DNA of 64,000 nucleotides, taken from the NCBI RefSeq assembly GCF_013167215.1, contig NZ_JABJWY010000034.1:124001-188000 (forward strand). The letters run 5' to 3'. The stretch is from Sphingobacterium prati (GTDB lineage Bacteria; Bacteroidota; Bacteroidia; Sphingobacteriales; Sphingobacteriaceae). The notes under the pieces were generated by a model. The model worked only from the letters and a program-made list of their open reading frames with translations. It was not told the DNA's origin and did not search any database. Both the position numbers and the translations under genes were made by a program. Positions 18,317 through 27,462 of this stretch are shown piece by piece; within the stretch, counting starts at the first letter, position 1, and every line of letters starts with the position of its first letter.

Positions 18317-20173
18317 CTATGCTGTTAGTTTTTTCTGTATAATATTATGTTCCGTAGAGATCGCTTTGGTACTCATCTGTTGTTCAACTAGCGCGCAAAG
18401 CTGATGTATAACGTGAAGCTGCACCTCTTGAATACGTGCGGTGTTATCAGAGGGGACGATAAGGTTATGATCACCGAACTGGGTGGCCTCTCCACCATCT
18501 TTACCCAATAAATTTGCGCAGATAATATCCTTATTACTTGCTTCTTTCAGCGCATTGATAATGTTGGGGGATTTTCCACTTGTACTCAAGCATATTAGCA
18601 TGTCTCCGGATTGCCCCAGCGCTTGAACCTGTCTAGAAAATATAGTATCATAACCAAAATCATTTGCCCAGGCTGTTATAACTGATGAGTCCGTGTTCAA
18701 TGAAATTACAGGATAACCAGGCCGGTTGGGTATCTCAAAACGCCCTACCAACTCAGCGGCAAAATGCTGGCTCTCAGCCGCGCTTCCACCATTGCCGCAG
18801 ATCATGATCTTATTGCCATTTTGGAGTACCTCCACCATTTTGAAAGAAAGCTTTGCTATACATAAAGCAAGCATATCTGCTGCTTTTTCAAGTACTTTTG
18901 AAGAATTTAAAAAGTTTTGTTTGATGTGCGCTATAGTTTCTCTTTCTCTAACCTGCGGTATGCATTGCTCATATAATTGTGCGATACTTTCGCTAACAGT
19001 TTTCCAAGTAAAACTTTTGACATGACGAAGTGCATTGACAGCGAATTTTAGTCGCTTACGATCATCACTAATGAGGTCAACGATAGCAGATGACAATTGT
19101 TGGGGCTGCTGTGGTGCTACGAGCAGACCAGTCTCTCCGTTACGTACGGTGAAAGAAATACCGCCCACGTCAGCTCCGATAACTGGTGTGCCACAGGCCA
19201 TAGATTCCAACGGCGTAATACCGAAGGGTTCGTACCAAGGCGTTGTAATAAACAATTCACTTGCAGCATAATAATATCTGAGCATATCACGGTTCTTTTG
19301 CCCAGTAAAAATGACCTTGTCTTTAAGGTCTAACTCTTCGCAAAGATGGTTGAGCCGATCAAACTCAATTTGATCATCCTCGGATTGAAAATTCCCCCCA
19401 ACAACCAATAACCGAAGTTCGGGAATTGCATGTTGGGCATGTGAAAATGCTTCGATAACATTATCAATTCCCTTGCGTTTGACCATACGACCAAGTTGTA
19501 GAATATAGGTAAATGCTGGATTGAGATTTAATCTTTTCTTGGCCTCTTTGCGGTCTACTGGGTAAAAATCAGTGGGATTATATCCACATGGAATAATCTC
19601 TATCTTATCAAGCGGAGCCTGATAATGTTGTATAAGATCTTTTAGATCGTTTGGACATTCTGCAATAATGCGTTCGGCTTGCCAGATAATATCCCTTTCA
19701 ATTTTTTCGCGAATTTTTGGAAATTTATCTGAGCAGCCTTGATGAAGCCGTCGTACGGCCCCCAAAGCGTGAAAGGTGACTACAAAAGGAATTTCCAATT
19801 GCTTTTTCACATCGATCGCAACCATGCCTGAAAGCCAGAAATGCGCATGTACTAAATGGTACTGTAAATGGTTGTCTTCAATAAAACTGATCATATTGGA
19901 ACTAAACTCAGTCATATAATCGTAAAGCTGTTCTTTCGGCAATATTGCAATAGGCCCCGCAACAATATGAATCACTCTGATATTGGGTTTCCAGTAAACT
20001 ATTTCATCTTGGGTAGGATCTTCCGCTCGAGTATAAATATCGACTTGATAACCTAATAACGAAAGTTGAACAGCAACTTCCGCAACGTATACATTCTGTC
20101 CTCCGCTGTCTTTTCCTCCCAAAGTAGCAAGCGGCGAAGCATGATCACTAATAAAAGCTATTTTCTTTTGCAT
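18317..20173 (-). CDS. GT4 glycosyltransferase fused to phosphoheptose isomerase (GmhA-like SIS domain)
   Basis: 618 residues. Residues 1 to about 400 form a GT-B family 4 glycosyltransferase similar to sucrose-synthase/MshA types (GGKDSGGQNVYVAEVA, HAHFWLSGMVA, LQLGRMVKRKGIDNVIEAF, PFGITPLESMACGTPVIGAD). A second domain from about residue 430 matches sedoheptulose-7-phosphate isomerase: MICGNGGSAAESQHFAAE near 458, LICLSTSGKSPN, and EVQLHVIHQL-like C-terminus. GmhA makes heptose 7-phosphate, the substrate of HldE next door. The one-chain fusion means the cluster carries GmhA, HldE and GmhB. No separate gmhA is in the window. Confidence 0.93.
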   Translation of the reverse strand: MQKKIAFISDHASPLATLGGKDSGGQNVYVAEVAVQLSLLGYQVDIYTRAEDPTQDEIVYWKPNIRVIHIVAGPIAILPKEQLYDYMTEFSSNMISFIEDNHLQYHLVHAHFWLSGMVAIDVKKQLEIPFVVTFHALGAVRRLHQGCSDKFPKIREKIERDIIWQAERIIAECPNDLKDLIQHYQAPLDKIEIIPCGYNPTDFYPVDRKEAKKRLNLNPAFTYILQLGRMVKRKGIDNVIEAFSHAQHAIPELRLLVVGGNFQSEDDQIEFDRLNHLCEELDLKDKVIFTGQKNRDMLRYYYAASELFITTPWYEPFGITPLESMACGTPVIGADVGGISFTVRNGETGLLVAPQQPQQLSSAIVDLISDDRKRLKFAVNALRHVKSFTWKTVSESIAQLYEQCIPQVRERETIAHIKQNFLNSSKVLEKAADMLALCIAKLSFKMVEVLQNGNKIMICGNGGSAAESQHFAAELVGRFEIPNRPGYPVISLNTDSSVITAWANDFGYDTIFSRQVQALGQSGDMLICLSTSGKSPNIINALKEASNKDIICANLLGKDGGEATQFGDHNLIVPSDNTARIQEVQLHVIHQLCALVEQQMSTKAISTEHNIIQKKLTA

Positions 20174-20185
20174 GATATAGTAGTG

Positions 20186-21127
20186 TTAGTTAATTTTTTC
20201 ATTTATCAAATATTCCCATTGTTTTACGAATCGTTGGATATCAAAAAGCTCCTGCGCTTTTTGCTGTGCCTGCATACTTAACTGCTCTGCATGTTGTGGG
20301 CTATCCAATAACATTTTCATTTTCACAACGAGTTGGTCGATATCCAATCCGATGTAGCCCGTTTTACCGTTTTCAATAACAGTGGAGAGCTCTGTCGTGG
20401 CTAGGCCTACCACTGGCAGACCTACCATCATAGCTTCACAGATTGCTAAGCCAAGGCTGGTATACCTGATTGGATTAAAGAAAAAGCGATAATCTTTAAT
20501 AAATTCAGGCAATCTGGGGTGTAAAACTTCACGAAGTCCCCATGGCTCATTCCCCATACCGATTAAATCTAAAGGAATTTGTTCACGCACACGTTCAAAC
20601 AGATCGCTTCCAAGCATACGCCCACGAGACGGAAGGTTGTTTATAACAACAATACCTTTTTCGAGTTTACCGTTATACGTAACACCATGCGTATCCACAC
20701 CGTGAGGTATAATGCGTACATCAGGCAAAGTTGTTTTCCACATCAAACTATTAAAATGAGTAACATGTACCAACGTTACTGTTGGATTAGTCACAGGATG
20801 TATTTCATCACAGGGATGCTGCCAAGGTGGGTCATGCTCAATATATATCTTCGGCAGTTGCTGCTGTGTGGATGAGAGGATAACGTACTGATCTTCGAGG
20901 TAATTTTCGTCGCATTGAAAAAGAATAAGATCGAATTCGAGATTACGTACTTCGTTTGCCGGAACTTCAATGACATTCTCGCCGAATGGGAAAGTATTGC
21001 CTCTACCTACATATCTTGCTCCTCGCTCAGGATTAAAAGGGACATAAATGATATAGTCACCCTTTGATAAATAATAAAGATAAGAACCGTGGATATGCCA
21101 GGTTAAAATGCGCGGTTTGTGTGCCAT
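20186..21127 (-). CDS. Glycosyltransferase family 4
   Basis: 313 residues, first gene of the minus-strand heptose cluster, 12 nt before the fusion gene. GT-B/GT4 features: N-terminal acceptor domain starting LTWHIHGSYLYYLSKGDY, the linker RIIPHGVDTHG, and C-terminal donor site SLGLAICEAMMVGLPVVGLA (E-x7-type region) with VIENGKTGYIG. No signal peptide; cytoplasmic or membrane-peripheral. Donor and acceptor cannot be told from sequence; the genomic context points to an ADP-heptose-containing glycan. Confidence 0.88.
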   Translation of the reverse strand: MAHKPRILTWHIHGSYLYYLSKGDYIIYVPFNPERGARYVGRGNTFPFGENVIEVPANEVRNLEFDLILFQCDENYLEDQYVILSSTQQQLPKIYIEHDPPWQHPCDEIHPVTNPTVTLVHVTHFNSLMWKTTLPDVRIIPHGVDTHGVTYNGKLEKGIVVINNLPSRGRMLGSDLFERVREQIPLDLIGMGNEPWGLREVLHPRLPEFIKDYRFFFNPIRYTSLGLAICEAMMVGLPVVGLATTELSTVIENGKTGYIGLDIDQLVVKMKMLLDSPQHAEQLSMQAQQKAQELFDIQRFVKQWEYLINEKIN

Positions 21128-21261
21128 ATTTATTTTTTTTATCCAACATCATTTCAACGACGATCTGTTTCATCAACCATTACAGTAGTCGTCAAAAACC
21201 TTTGCATGATGAACGAATAAGAAATTAGAATAGTTGAATGGACTAATACTCAATTATATGA

Positions 21262-22827
21262 ATGAAATACTTCACTAAACGTATTAAAACCCATTATTTA
21301 CTTTTGGACAACCAAAGCGATTGTGTAAATGTTACTTCAGAAAACACTATGGATATCCAGCCGAAACATCATCTCGAGCCAAAGGATATAGACAAAAGTC
21401 TCCGAATGGTTGTAATAGACGGATTGTGTTCGGAGGTGGTTGTTTGTCTTAGCAGTGGCGCCATTTTAGTCGGAGCAGCTTTACTGCTTGGGGCCAGCAA
21501 TTTTCAAATTGGCTTATTGGCTTCATTCCCTACTTTATGTAATCTCGCGCAGCTATTTACCATTGCATTAATGCAACGATATCCGAATCGGAAAGTAATT
21601 ACTGTGCTCTCAGTCTTTATCGCAAAAATACCTCTGCTACTTATTGGCTTAGTTATCTGGAGTAATGCAAATCTTTCATTCAATATCCTACTTAGCTTTA
21701 TGTTTATCCATTATTTTTTGAGTGCTATAGGAGGAGCAGGTTGGAATTCATGGATCAAAGATCTCGTGCCCGAGGAGCGATTGGGAAGCTATTTTTCCAA
21801 ACGGACGCGTATAATGCAGATCACGAATATTGCAGTCAGTTTGGTTGTAGCATCCTTGGTAGATTATTATACCAACGATAACCCAAGTGGCCTAACCAAT
21901 CTTTATGGAGCTTACTTTTTTGCCGCAGGTAGCATAGGAGCGGTAGGGGCTATCTTCTTGATACAGGCGACTGAGCCAAAGCAACAAATGTCGGGAGGAA
22001 ATCTAGGCCTCCTCTTGCTAGAACCTCTTAAAAACAAGAATTTTAAAAATTTATTAGCTTTTAATGCTGCATGGCTATTAGCGATCAACCTTGCTATTCC
22101 TTTTTTTACAGTCTTTATGTTAAAGACATTAGGACTATCCATGAAAAGTGTTATCCTTTTGTCTGTAATCAGTCAGATAGCTAGTGTTGCCGGATTACGC
22201 TTATGGGGCAATCTATCCGACAGATACAGTAATAAGAGCATTATATATCTAACAGCACCGATTTATATCTCTTGTATTTTGCTCTGGATATTTGTGGGGA
22301 TCTATTCCCGTGCTTTGCCTAATCTAATTTTGCTGGTTATTTTACATATTATGACTGGGATCTCAACCGGTGGCATCAATTTGGCGTTGACCAATATTGG
22401 ACTTAAACTGGCCCCCAAAACAGATGCAATAGTATATATTACCGTCAAAAATATGGTTGCATCATTCTTCACTGCAATAGGGCCTATCCTTGGTGGACTA
22501 CTGGTGGATTATTTTGCAACACGGGAACTGCAAATCAGTATATCCTGGAAGAGTCCCGACCTTCAGTCTATGGGAAAACTAATCTACTTACATGAATGGA
22601 ACTTCTTATTTCTGATAGCTTCGATCTTAGCTTTTATTTCATTGCGTTGGTTGGGCAAAGTTCAGGAGAATGGTGAAGTGAGCCATCAATTGGTTAAACG
22701 TATTATGAAAAAACGATTCCGTGCTGGATTAAAAGAAAGCTTACTTGTAGGCAATATTATTACCTTACATTCCCAACTGAAACAAATCCTAAAACGTAAA
22801 ACAATGGACGATAAATCGATCAAATAA
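21262..22827 (+). CDS. MFS transporter
   Basis: 521 residues with about 12 membrane segments (first near residue 60: LSSGAILVGAALLLGASNFQIG). The cytoplasmic loop after TM2 reads MQRYPNRKVITV, a degenerate MFS motif A. It begins with a ~50-residue polar leader; an internal Met at MDIQPKHH is an alternative start. Divergent from the glycosyltransferase cluster, with 134 nt between them holding both promoters. Substrate unknown; export of a sugar or intermediate from the cluster is possible but unsupported. Confidence 0.85.
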   Translation: MKYFTKRIKTHYLLLDNQSDCVNVTSENTMDIQPKHHLEPKDIDKSLRMVVIDGLCSEVVVCLSSGAILVGAALLLGASNFQIGLLASFPTLCNLAQLFTIALMQRYPNRKVITVLSVFIAKIPLLLIGLVIWSNANLSFNILLSFMFIHYFLSAIGGAGWNSWIKDLVPEERLGSYFSKRTRIMQITNIAVSLVVASLVDYYTNDNPSGLTNLYGAYFFAAGSIGAVGAIFLIQATEPKQQMSGGNLGLLLLEPLKNKNFKNLLAFNAAWLLAINLAIPFFTVFMLKTLGLSMKSVILLSVISQIASVAGLRLWGNLSDRYSNKSIIYLTAPIYISCILLWIFVGIYSRALPNLILLVILHIMTGISTGGINLALTNIGLKLAPKTDAIVYITVKNMVASFFTAIGPILGGLLVDYFATRELQISISWKSPDLQSMGKLIYLHEWNFLFLIASILAFISLRWLGKVQENGEVSHQLVKRIMKKRFRAGLKESLLVGNIITLHSQLKQILKRKTMDDKSIK

Positions 22828-22842
22828 TAAGAAATGCCTCTA

Positions 22843-23577
22843 TCAGATATCGATCAGGGCATAACTGGTTTCATTTCCATGTTGTGCTTTGAGCACCGGA
22901 ACTGCTACATTGTAGATGGGAATACCTGCAGGCGATAGTGCCTTAAATTTCCCAGCATGAGCGTGACCGTGAAAAGCAGCAGTAACTTTTCGCCGTTGCA
23001 ACGGCTCAACAAGATGCGTAGATCCGAGAAATGGATAAATTTCTTTTGGTTCTCCTGTAACGGTCTCTGCTATGGGGGCATAATGCAGTAGGGCAACTTT
23101 TTTTATATCGGAATATTCTTGTTCAAGCCTCGCAAGTGCACGATCGAGTAGTAGCGATTCGTTGACAGCTTCCTGTACGAAACTCTTCATAGCATCTTCA
23201 CCAAACATAGAAAGCATATAGCGATCAAATCCGCCTCCAAAACCCTTCACACCTGCAAAGCCGATATTTTCGACTACAATAGCCTCGCCATCCAATACCG
23301 TGACCTTATTATCCGTCAAAATCTGACGGATTTGCTTTTGCCGCCCTTTTTCGTAATCGTGATTTCCCAAGACAGCAAGTACGGGAATCTTAACGGTCTG
23401 CAATTCTGCTACCAGTAATTCGGCTTCCTCTTCGTCGCCAGTATCAGTTAGGTCGCCGCAGAGCAAAAGAACCTTCGCTTTTTGTGAAAGCTCTTCAAAT
23501 ATACTTTTCCATTTGCCGTGTTGGCTGGCATTCATATGGATATCACCTATTGCCGCTATAGTCGTTTTTTTATTCAT
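22843..23577 (-). CDS. Calcineurin-like metallophosphoesterase
   Basis: 244 residues with all metal motifs: AAIGDIHMN, LLCGDLTDTGD, AVLGNHDYEKG and AFHGHAHAGKF. No signal peptide, so cytoplasmic. It starts one nt after the stop of the nucleotidyltransferase gene, so the two are translationally coupled. The substrate cannot be read; the pairing suggests it acts on a nucleotide-modified RNA, protein or small molecule made by its partner (inference). Confidence 0.9.
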   Translation of the reverse strand: MNKKTTIAAIGDIHMNASQHGKWKSIFEELSQKAKVLLLCGDLTDTGDEEEAELLVAELQTVKIPVLAVLGNHDYEKGRQKQIRQILTDNKVTVLDGEAIVVENIGFAGVKGFGGGFDRYMLSMFGEDAMKSFVQEAVNESLLLDRALARLEQEYSDIKKVALLHYAPIAETVTGEPKEIYPFLGSTHLVEPLQRRKVTAAFHGHAHAGKFKALSPAGIPIYNVAVPVLKAQHGNETSYALIDI

Positions 23578-23578
23578 C

Positions 23579-24322
23579 TTAAACAGTTTTTATTGTATAT
23601 GATTTATAACCCCAGTCTTTGATATCGATCTGATATTGTGTTTGATCGATTAAAGGGCCTAAGCAAACCTTTTCCAGGCAGGGGGGAAGCTCGTATTGCT
23701 CCCGTGCACGATTGATCAGTTCATCAAAGAGATCTTTTGGTATAATTTCCCTATAGTCATGAGGATAGGTAAATTGAAAAATAATTATCTGAGCAAGCAA
23801 CAGATGCCAATGCTGGTCCATACGCAAAAGCAATTTCTCCCAATCGAATTTTTTTCCATACTTGAGCCAAATATGGTTGATATCTGCACTGTCATGCCTT
23901 TCCCTATTTTGAACATATAATTTACACCATACAAGCTCCTCGGCTGGTATATAACGCACCTTGGTATCAAAAAGAACACTTTCAGCCCCACGGTCAAACC
24001 AATCCTGATCGACTGTGCAATTATGGTTAACACTGTCGAAAATAATATCTATAAAGTATGGATCTTTATAAATCTTTGCCAACCACCTCACATCTGTTAA
24101 TTCAGTCTGATACGCGTTAGAAGAGAAGTATTTAAGAATTTTAGGATACTCACTGCTCTTGCAAAAGATATCCATATCCTTTGTAGGCCGTGTAATTCCC
24201 GTATAATGGAACATCGCTAATGCGCCTCCCACCATAAACTGGCTTTCGCTCTCCTGGAGCAGCCGAAGTGTGTCCCGAAAGAAAGTAATACATTCTTCGG
24301 GTGGATTATCAAGATGGATCAT
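23579..24322 (-). CDS. Nucleotidyltransferase-fold protein
   Basis: 247 residues. The nucleotidyltransferase core is visible: VGGALAMFHYTGITRPTKDM, with Gly32-Gly33 and the metal-binding pair Asp49/Asp51 (KDMDIF), then YFIDIIFDS for the third acidic position. The helical C-terminal half is unassigned. First gene of the pair with the phosphoesterase. Relatives include MNT-type and AbiEii-like nucleotidyltransferases; classification beyond the fold is uncertain. Confidence 0.75.
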   Translation of the reverse strand: MIHLDNPPEECITFFRDTLRLLQESESQFMVGGALAMFHYTGITRPTKDMDIFCKSSEYPKILKYFSSNAYQTELTDVRWLAKIYKDPYFIDIIFDSVNHNCTVDQDWFDRGAESVLFDTKVRYIPAEELVWCKLYVQNRERHDSADINHIWLKYGKKFDWEKLLLRMDQHWHLLLAQIIIFQFTYPHDYREIIPKDLFDELINRAREQYELPPCLEKVCLGPLIDQTQYQIDIKDWGYKSYTIKTV

Positions 24323-24539
24323 GTTTCATGTTTAGTCTGAAAACAGTTAAATAATTGCAGAAGTTTGTAGGCTTTAAGGATTACGTATTTTGCTGCGGCT
24401 CATAAGTATAAATACTTGATTTAAAAATCTCAGTAACTTGTTTGTCCATTCCTACTGTTCTGTAAACAAAAGAATATACCGTGCCAATAGGATGGTTCTG
24501 TTCAAAAAAACAAAATTTAACTTAAGGAGAAGGAATATA

Positions 24540-25025
24540 ATGGAAAGCTTATTGGGTACAGGTGAAAACCTGTCGATGATACAAATGGGAATCAGAGCAT
24601 TAATTATGTTCTTTATAGCGCTACTTTTGGTCCGTTTTGGGGGAATGCGGATTCTCGGGCGAAAGTCGGGTGTTGATTTTGTCATTATTATTATGCTTGG
24701 CGCCGTCTTAGCAAGAGGAATTGTTGGTGCTTCACCTTTTATATCGACCGTATTCGCTGGCTTTGTCATGATTGTTATCAATAAAGCCTTAGCCCAGATA
24801 TCGACACGAGTACCTTATCTTGGCAATCTGATGAAAGGTAAACCGGTTGTACTATACAAAAACGGACAGATACAATGGCATCACATGGATCGTTTAGGTG
24901 TCAGCAGGACTGACTTATTGACCAGCTTACGTTTGGAGACTCATAGCAAACATCTTGATGAAGTAGACATTGCAATGATGGAGCCCAATGGCCGTATTAG
25001 CTTTACCTTAAAAACAAAAACATAG
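24540..25025 (+). CDS. DUF421 membrane protein (YetF-like)
   Basis: About 161 residues from the ATG at 24540, preceded by a good AAGGAGAAGG site; the frame runs further upstream to 24438 but lacks family similarity there. Three N-terminal membrane segments, with GGMRILGRKSGVDFVIIIML being the conserved DUF421 region, followed by a small soluble domain (GKPVVLYKNGQIQ, LGVSRTDLLTSLR). Function unknown; YetF relatives are linked to sporulation or stress in Firmicutes. Confidence 0.88.
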   Translation: MESLLGTGENLSMIQMGIRALIMFFIALLLVRFGGMRILGRKSGVDFVIIIMLGAVLARGIVGASPFISTVFAGFVMIVINKALAQISTRVPYLGNLMKGKPVVLYKNGQIQWHHMDRLGVSRTDLLTSLRLETHSKHLDEVDIAMMEPNGRISFTLKTKT

Positions 25026-25046
25026 TCTATATTTAAATCATATATT

Positions 25047-25718
25047 ATGAAGAATAAAACATCATATTCCTTTTTTTACCGTAATGGTCTAAGTTTGGTA
25101 TTCCTGGGACTTTTTACCGGTACTCTTGGTCTGCAATTACTAACGGGATGGAAAGTCTATAATGAGGAATTGCAGGAAGCGCAGCGGCCAGCCATTAAGC
25201 TCTTGGCTTACCTAAGGACCGGACATTGTATTTCGGCTACATTCGAAAACTTTGAAAGTGAGTTTTTGCAGATGGCGATGTATGTTATGTTAACTGTCAG
25301 CTTACGGCAATTGGGTTCTGCAGAATCCAAGAAACTGGACGAACCAGAAGAAGTCGATCGCGAGCCTCAACCGCATCCTAATGCACCCTATCCTGTGCGA
25401 AAGGGTGGGTGGATATTGAAACTTTATAGTTCTTCTTTGTTTATTTGCTTTGCTTTGCTATTCTTATTAAGTTGGGTAACACATTTCTATGGGAGTTGGC
25501 ATCACCATAATACGGAACAGCAACTAAAGGGCTTACCGACAGATAAAGCAACTACATATTTTGTAATGCCTGAATTCTGGTTCGAAACATTTCAAAACTG
25601 GCAAAGTGAATTCTTATCCGTTTTGTCAATAGTTTTTTTTACGATATTCCTCAGGCAGAAAGGATCACCTGAATCCAAACCTGTTGATGCTCCGAACAAT
25701 GAGACAGGTAAAGGTTAA
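25047..25718 (+). CDS. Membrane protein, probably DUF6766
   Basis: 223 residues. It has an internal duplication: two halves each carry a membrane helix, then a segment ending in FENFESEFLQMAMYVMLT or FQNWQSEFLSVLSIVFFT, and then LRQLGSAESK or LRQKGSPESK. About four membrane helices in all. The pattern matches what I recall of DUF6766. Function unknown. It follows the DUF421 gene by 21 nt and probably shares its transcript. Confidence 0.75.
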   Translation: MKNKTSYSFFYRNGLSLVFLGLFTGTLGLQLLTGWKVYNEELQEAQRPAIKLLAYLRTGHCISATFENFESEFLQMAMYVMLTVSLRQLGSAESKKLDEPEEVDREPQPHPNAPYPVRKGGWILKLYSSSLFICFALLFLLSWVTHFYGSWHHHNTEQQLKGLPTDKATTYFVMPEFWFETFQNWQSEFLSVLSIVFFTIFLRQKGSPESKPVDAPNNETGKG

Positions 25719-25759
25719 ATATTCAAAGCGCTCCAATTTATATACGTAATTTAAATAAG

Positions 25760-26026
25760 ATGATAAAAAAAACAGATTTAATTGTTAGGCTTAATTTAAT
25801 ATTCAGTCTTACTTTGGTTGGTATTATTTTTTTCGCCTGTAGAGACGGTAAGAACAGAGCCGAGGCCGATGTGAATAACAGGACGGATAGTGTTGATATA
25901 GGTAATCGCGGTGTACCACTAGATAATATTCATCGCAGCCGACTAAACGATAGTCTTACAGAAAAAGGGAATAAGAATTCAGGAATTCCATTGGACAATC
26001 TTGACAGAGCCAGTGACGCTAAATAA
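25760..26026 (+). CDS. Small predicted lipoprotein
   Basis: 88 residues. An N-terminal hydrophobic segment ends IIFFACRDG, with Cys27 in a plausible lipobox. The tail contains a duplicated motif, GVPLDNIHR and GIPLDNLDR, separated by a polar linker. No family recognised. It follows the DUF6766-like gene by 41 nt and may be part of that operon. Confidence 0.68.
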   Translation: MIKKTDLIVRLNLIFSLTLVGIIFFACRDGKNRAEADVNNRTDSVDIGNRGVPLDNIHRSRLNDSLTEKGNKNSGIPLDNLDRASDAK

Positions 26027-26256
26027 ACTTCTCGACGGCCTGAAATGAGCCTATATATTTTTGTAACCATCTGATGACCTCCAAAAACTAAACAGCGTAG
26101 GTAGCGGGCCTACCTGTTCTCTTATGTCGCTGGGGAGTGATCCCTTCAAATCTAGCGCATTGAGCATTTGACGTGTCTTGAACAGCCAGGAGCCTAATCA
26201 TCGCAACATTCATGCAAAGTTTACTTCAGCAGAACCTAATTCCACTTTAGATTACC

Positions 26257-26745
26257 CTAACGGTAATACGCCCATCCGCGTAGATTTTCAATTTCATTGG
26301 GATTGGTCAAATCCACTACCATATTGAGCCCCAATTCGAAAGACTGCAAACTGGCTGAGTTGAGTTCGAAAATAGGGTAGAAGAGTGCATGTTCATTAGG
26401 AAGATCAACATTTCCTTGCAACCACCGGTATCCTTCTGCATGTAAATTATCTATGAAGGTATCAGTGATAGCATTAAGATAGCGCATCATTTTTTTAATC
26501 CACTCGAGTTCTACATCGACATGCTTAGGATAATGTTCTTTAACAAAATCGAGTATCAATTGCTCCCCTTGGTCATTTAATCCATCACGTATCATTGCAA
26601 GTCCTATGCTCCGTACTTCTTCTTGGTAATAATCGTTTCCATAGGAGAACTCGATTTCTCCGGCAATCGGGCTACCCTCTATTTTGGCACGTAGGGCCAT
26701 TTGCCTATTTAAAAGTGCGTGTATATAATCGAAAGGTTGTTCCAT
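26257..26745 (-). CDS. Conserved-looking protein of unknown function
   Basis: 162 residues, acidic and soluble, no signal peptide. Visible features are a predicted helical first half (SIGLAMIRDGLNDQGEQLIL, HVDVELEWIKKMMRYLNAI) and a C-terminal segment with FELGLNMVVDLTNPNEIENL. I do not recognise a family. The 230-nt stretch before it on the plus strand (26027-26256) contains only a small hairpin (AGGTAG/CTACCT) and short unassigned frames. Confidence 0.7.
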   Translation of the reverse strand: MEQPFDYIHALLNRQMALRAKIEGSPIAGEIEFSYGNDYYQEEVRSIGLAMIRDGLNDQGEQLILDFVKEHYPKHVDVELEWIKKMMRYLNAITDTFIDNLHAEGYRWLQGNVDLPNEHALFYPIFELNSASLQSFELGLNMVVDLTNPNEIENLRGWAYYR

Positions 26746-26828
26746 AAACAGCGTTTGTATTTAATTAAGGAGGACAAAGTAAATGTTACTTTGCCCTCCA
26801 ACTTGGAAAGTGTGGAGTAATTTGTGTA

Positions 26829-27443
26829 TTATTTTAATGTAGGTTTGGGTGTTTTTCCTTTAACAGGACTGCTTGGTCCAGGGATTTTACTATTGGATTT
26901 GCCAGCGGGTACTGTAGTGTCTGTTGTCCCCACGTTTTTTATCTGATCAAGATGTTTCTCGAAAGAACTGACTTTATCGGATGCAAACTTGCGTAGATCT
27001 GCATCGGAAGTAGCCGTACCACCGCTGGCATCTTTATATAAGGTAATGGCCTCTTGATGGCTCTTCACCATCATATCTGCATATATACGATCGAAGTTTG
27101 CTGGATCGGCATTATTCAGGTCATCGATCATCTTAGTATAATTTTGGTTATCGGGCGTACTTAATTGCCAGTTTTTATTTTTTACCATCGAAGACAGCTC
27201 ATTACCTACGGTGGTATGATCGTCCACTATCATTTGTGCATATTGCTTAATACTCTGATTCTGAGACTTTGCCAATGCAATGTTCGCTGCTTGCAGTTCA
27301 AAATTATTTGCTACCGTCGCCTTGCTCGCAAAATCTAGATCGCCTTGTTGAGCGTTTGTACTGGTCGTGTCTTGTGCGTGCAAGACCGTACTAAAGGTCA
27401 AAATGGCTATGAATAAGCCAAGAAATCTTAAAATGGTTTTCAT
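26829..27443 (-). CDS. DUF4142 exported ferritin-like protein
   Basis: About 204 residues from the ATG at 27443 (the open frame extends to 27491). A clear signal peptide (FLGLFIAILTFSTVLHAQD) precedes a DUF4142 helical domain: AQQGDLDFASKATVANNFEL, SIKQYAQMIVDDHTTVGNEL, MVKSHQEAI and LRKFASDKVSSFEKHLDQI. The C-terminal 35 residues are a Pro/Ser/Lys tail. Periplasmic. DUF4142 proteins are common among stress-response genes; their function is not established. A 35-codon membrane-peptide gene lies 19 nt upstream. Confidence 0.9.
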   Translation of the reverse strand: MKTILRFLGLFIAILTFSTVLHAQDTTSTNAQQGDLDFASKATVANNFELQAANIALAKSQNQSIKQYAQMIVDDHTTVGNELSSMVKNKNWQLSTPDNQNYTKMIDDLNNADPANFDRIYADMMVKSHQEAITLYKDASGGTATSDADLRKFASDKVSSFEKHLDQIKNVGTTDTTVPAGKSNSKIPGPSSPVKGKTPKPTLK

Positions 27444-27462
27444 AATACTATTATTTAATTTG

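Noticed and set aside
26027..26256. Minus-strand open frame of about 48 codons near 26060-26210
   Set aside because: No start codon in a sensible position and no recognised family; insufficient to call a gene or remnant.
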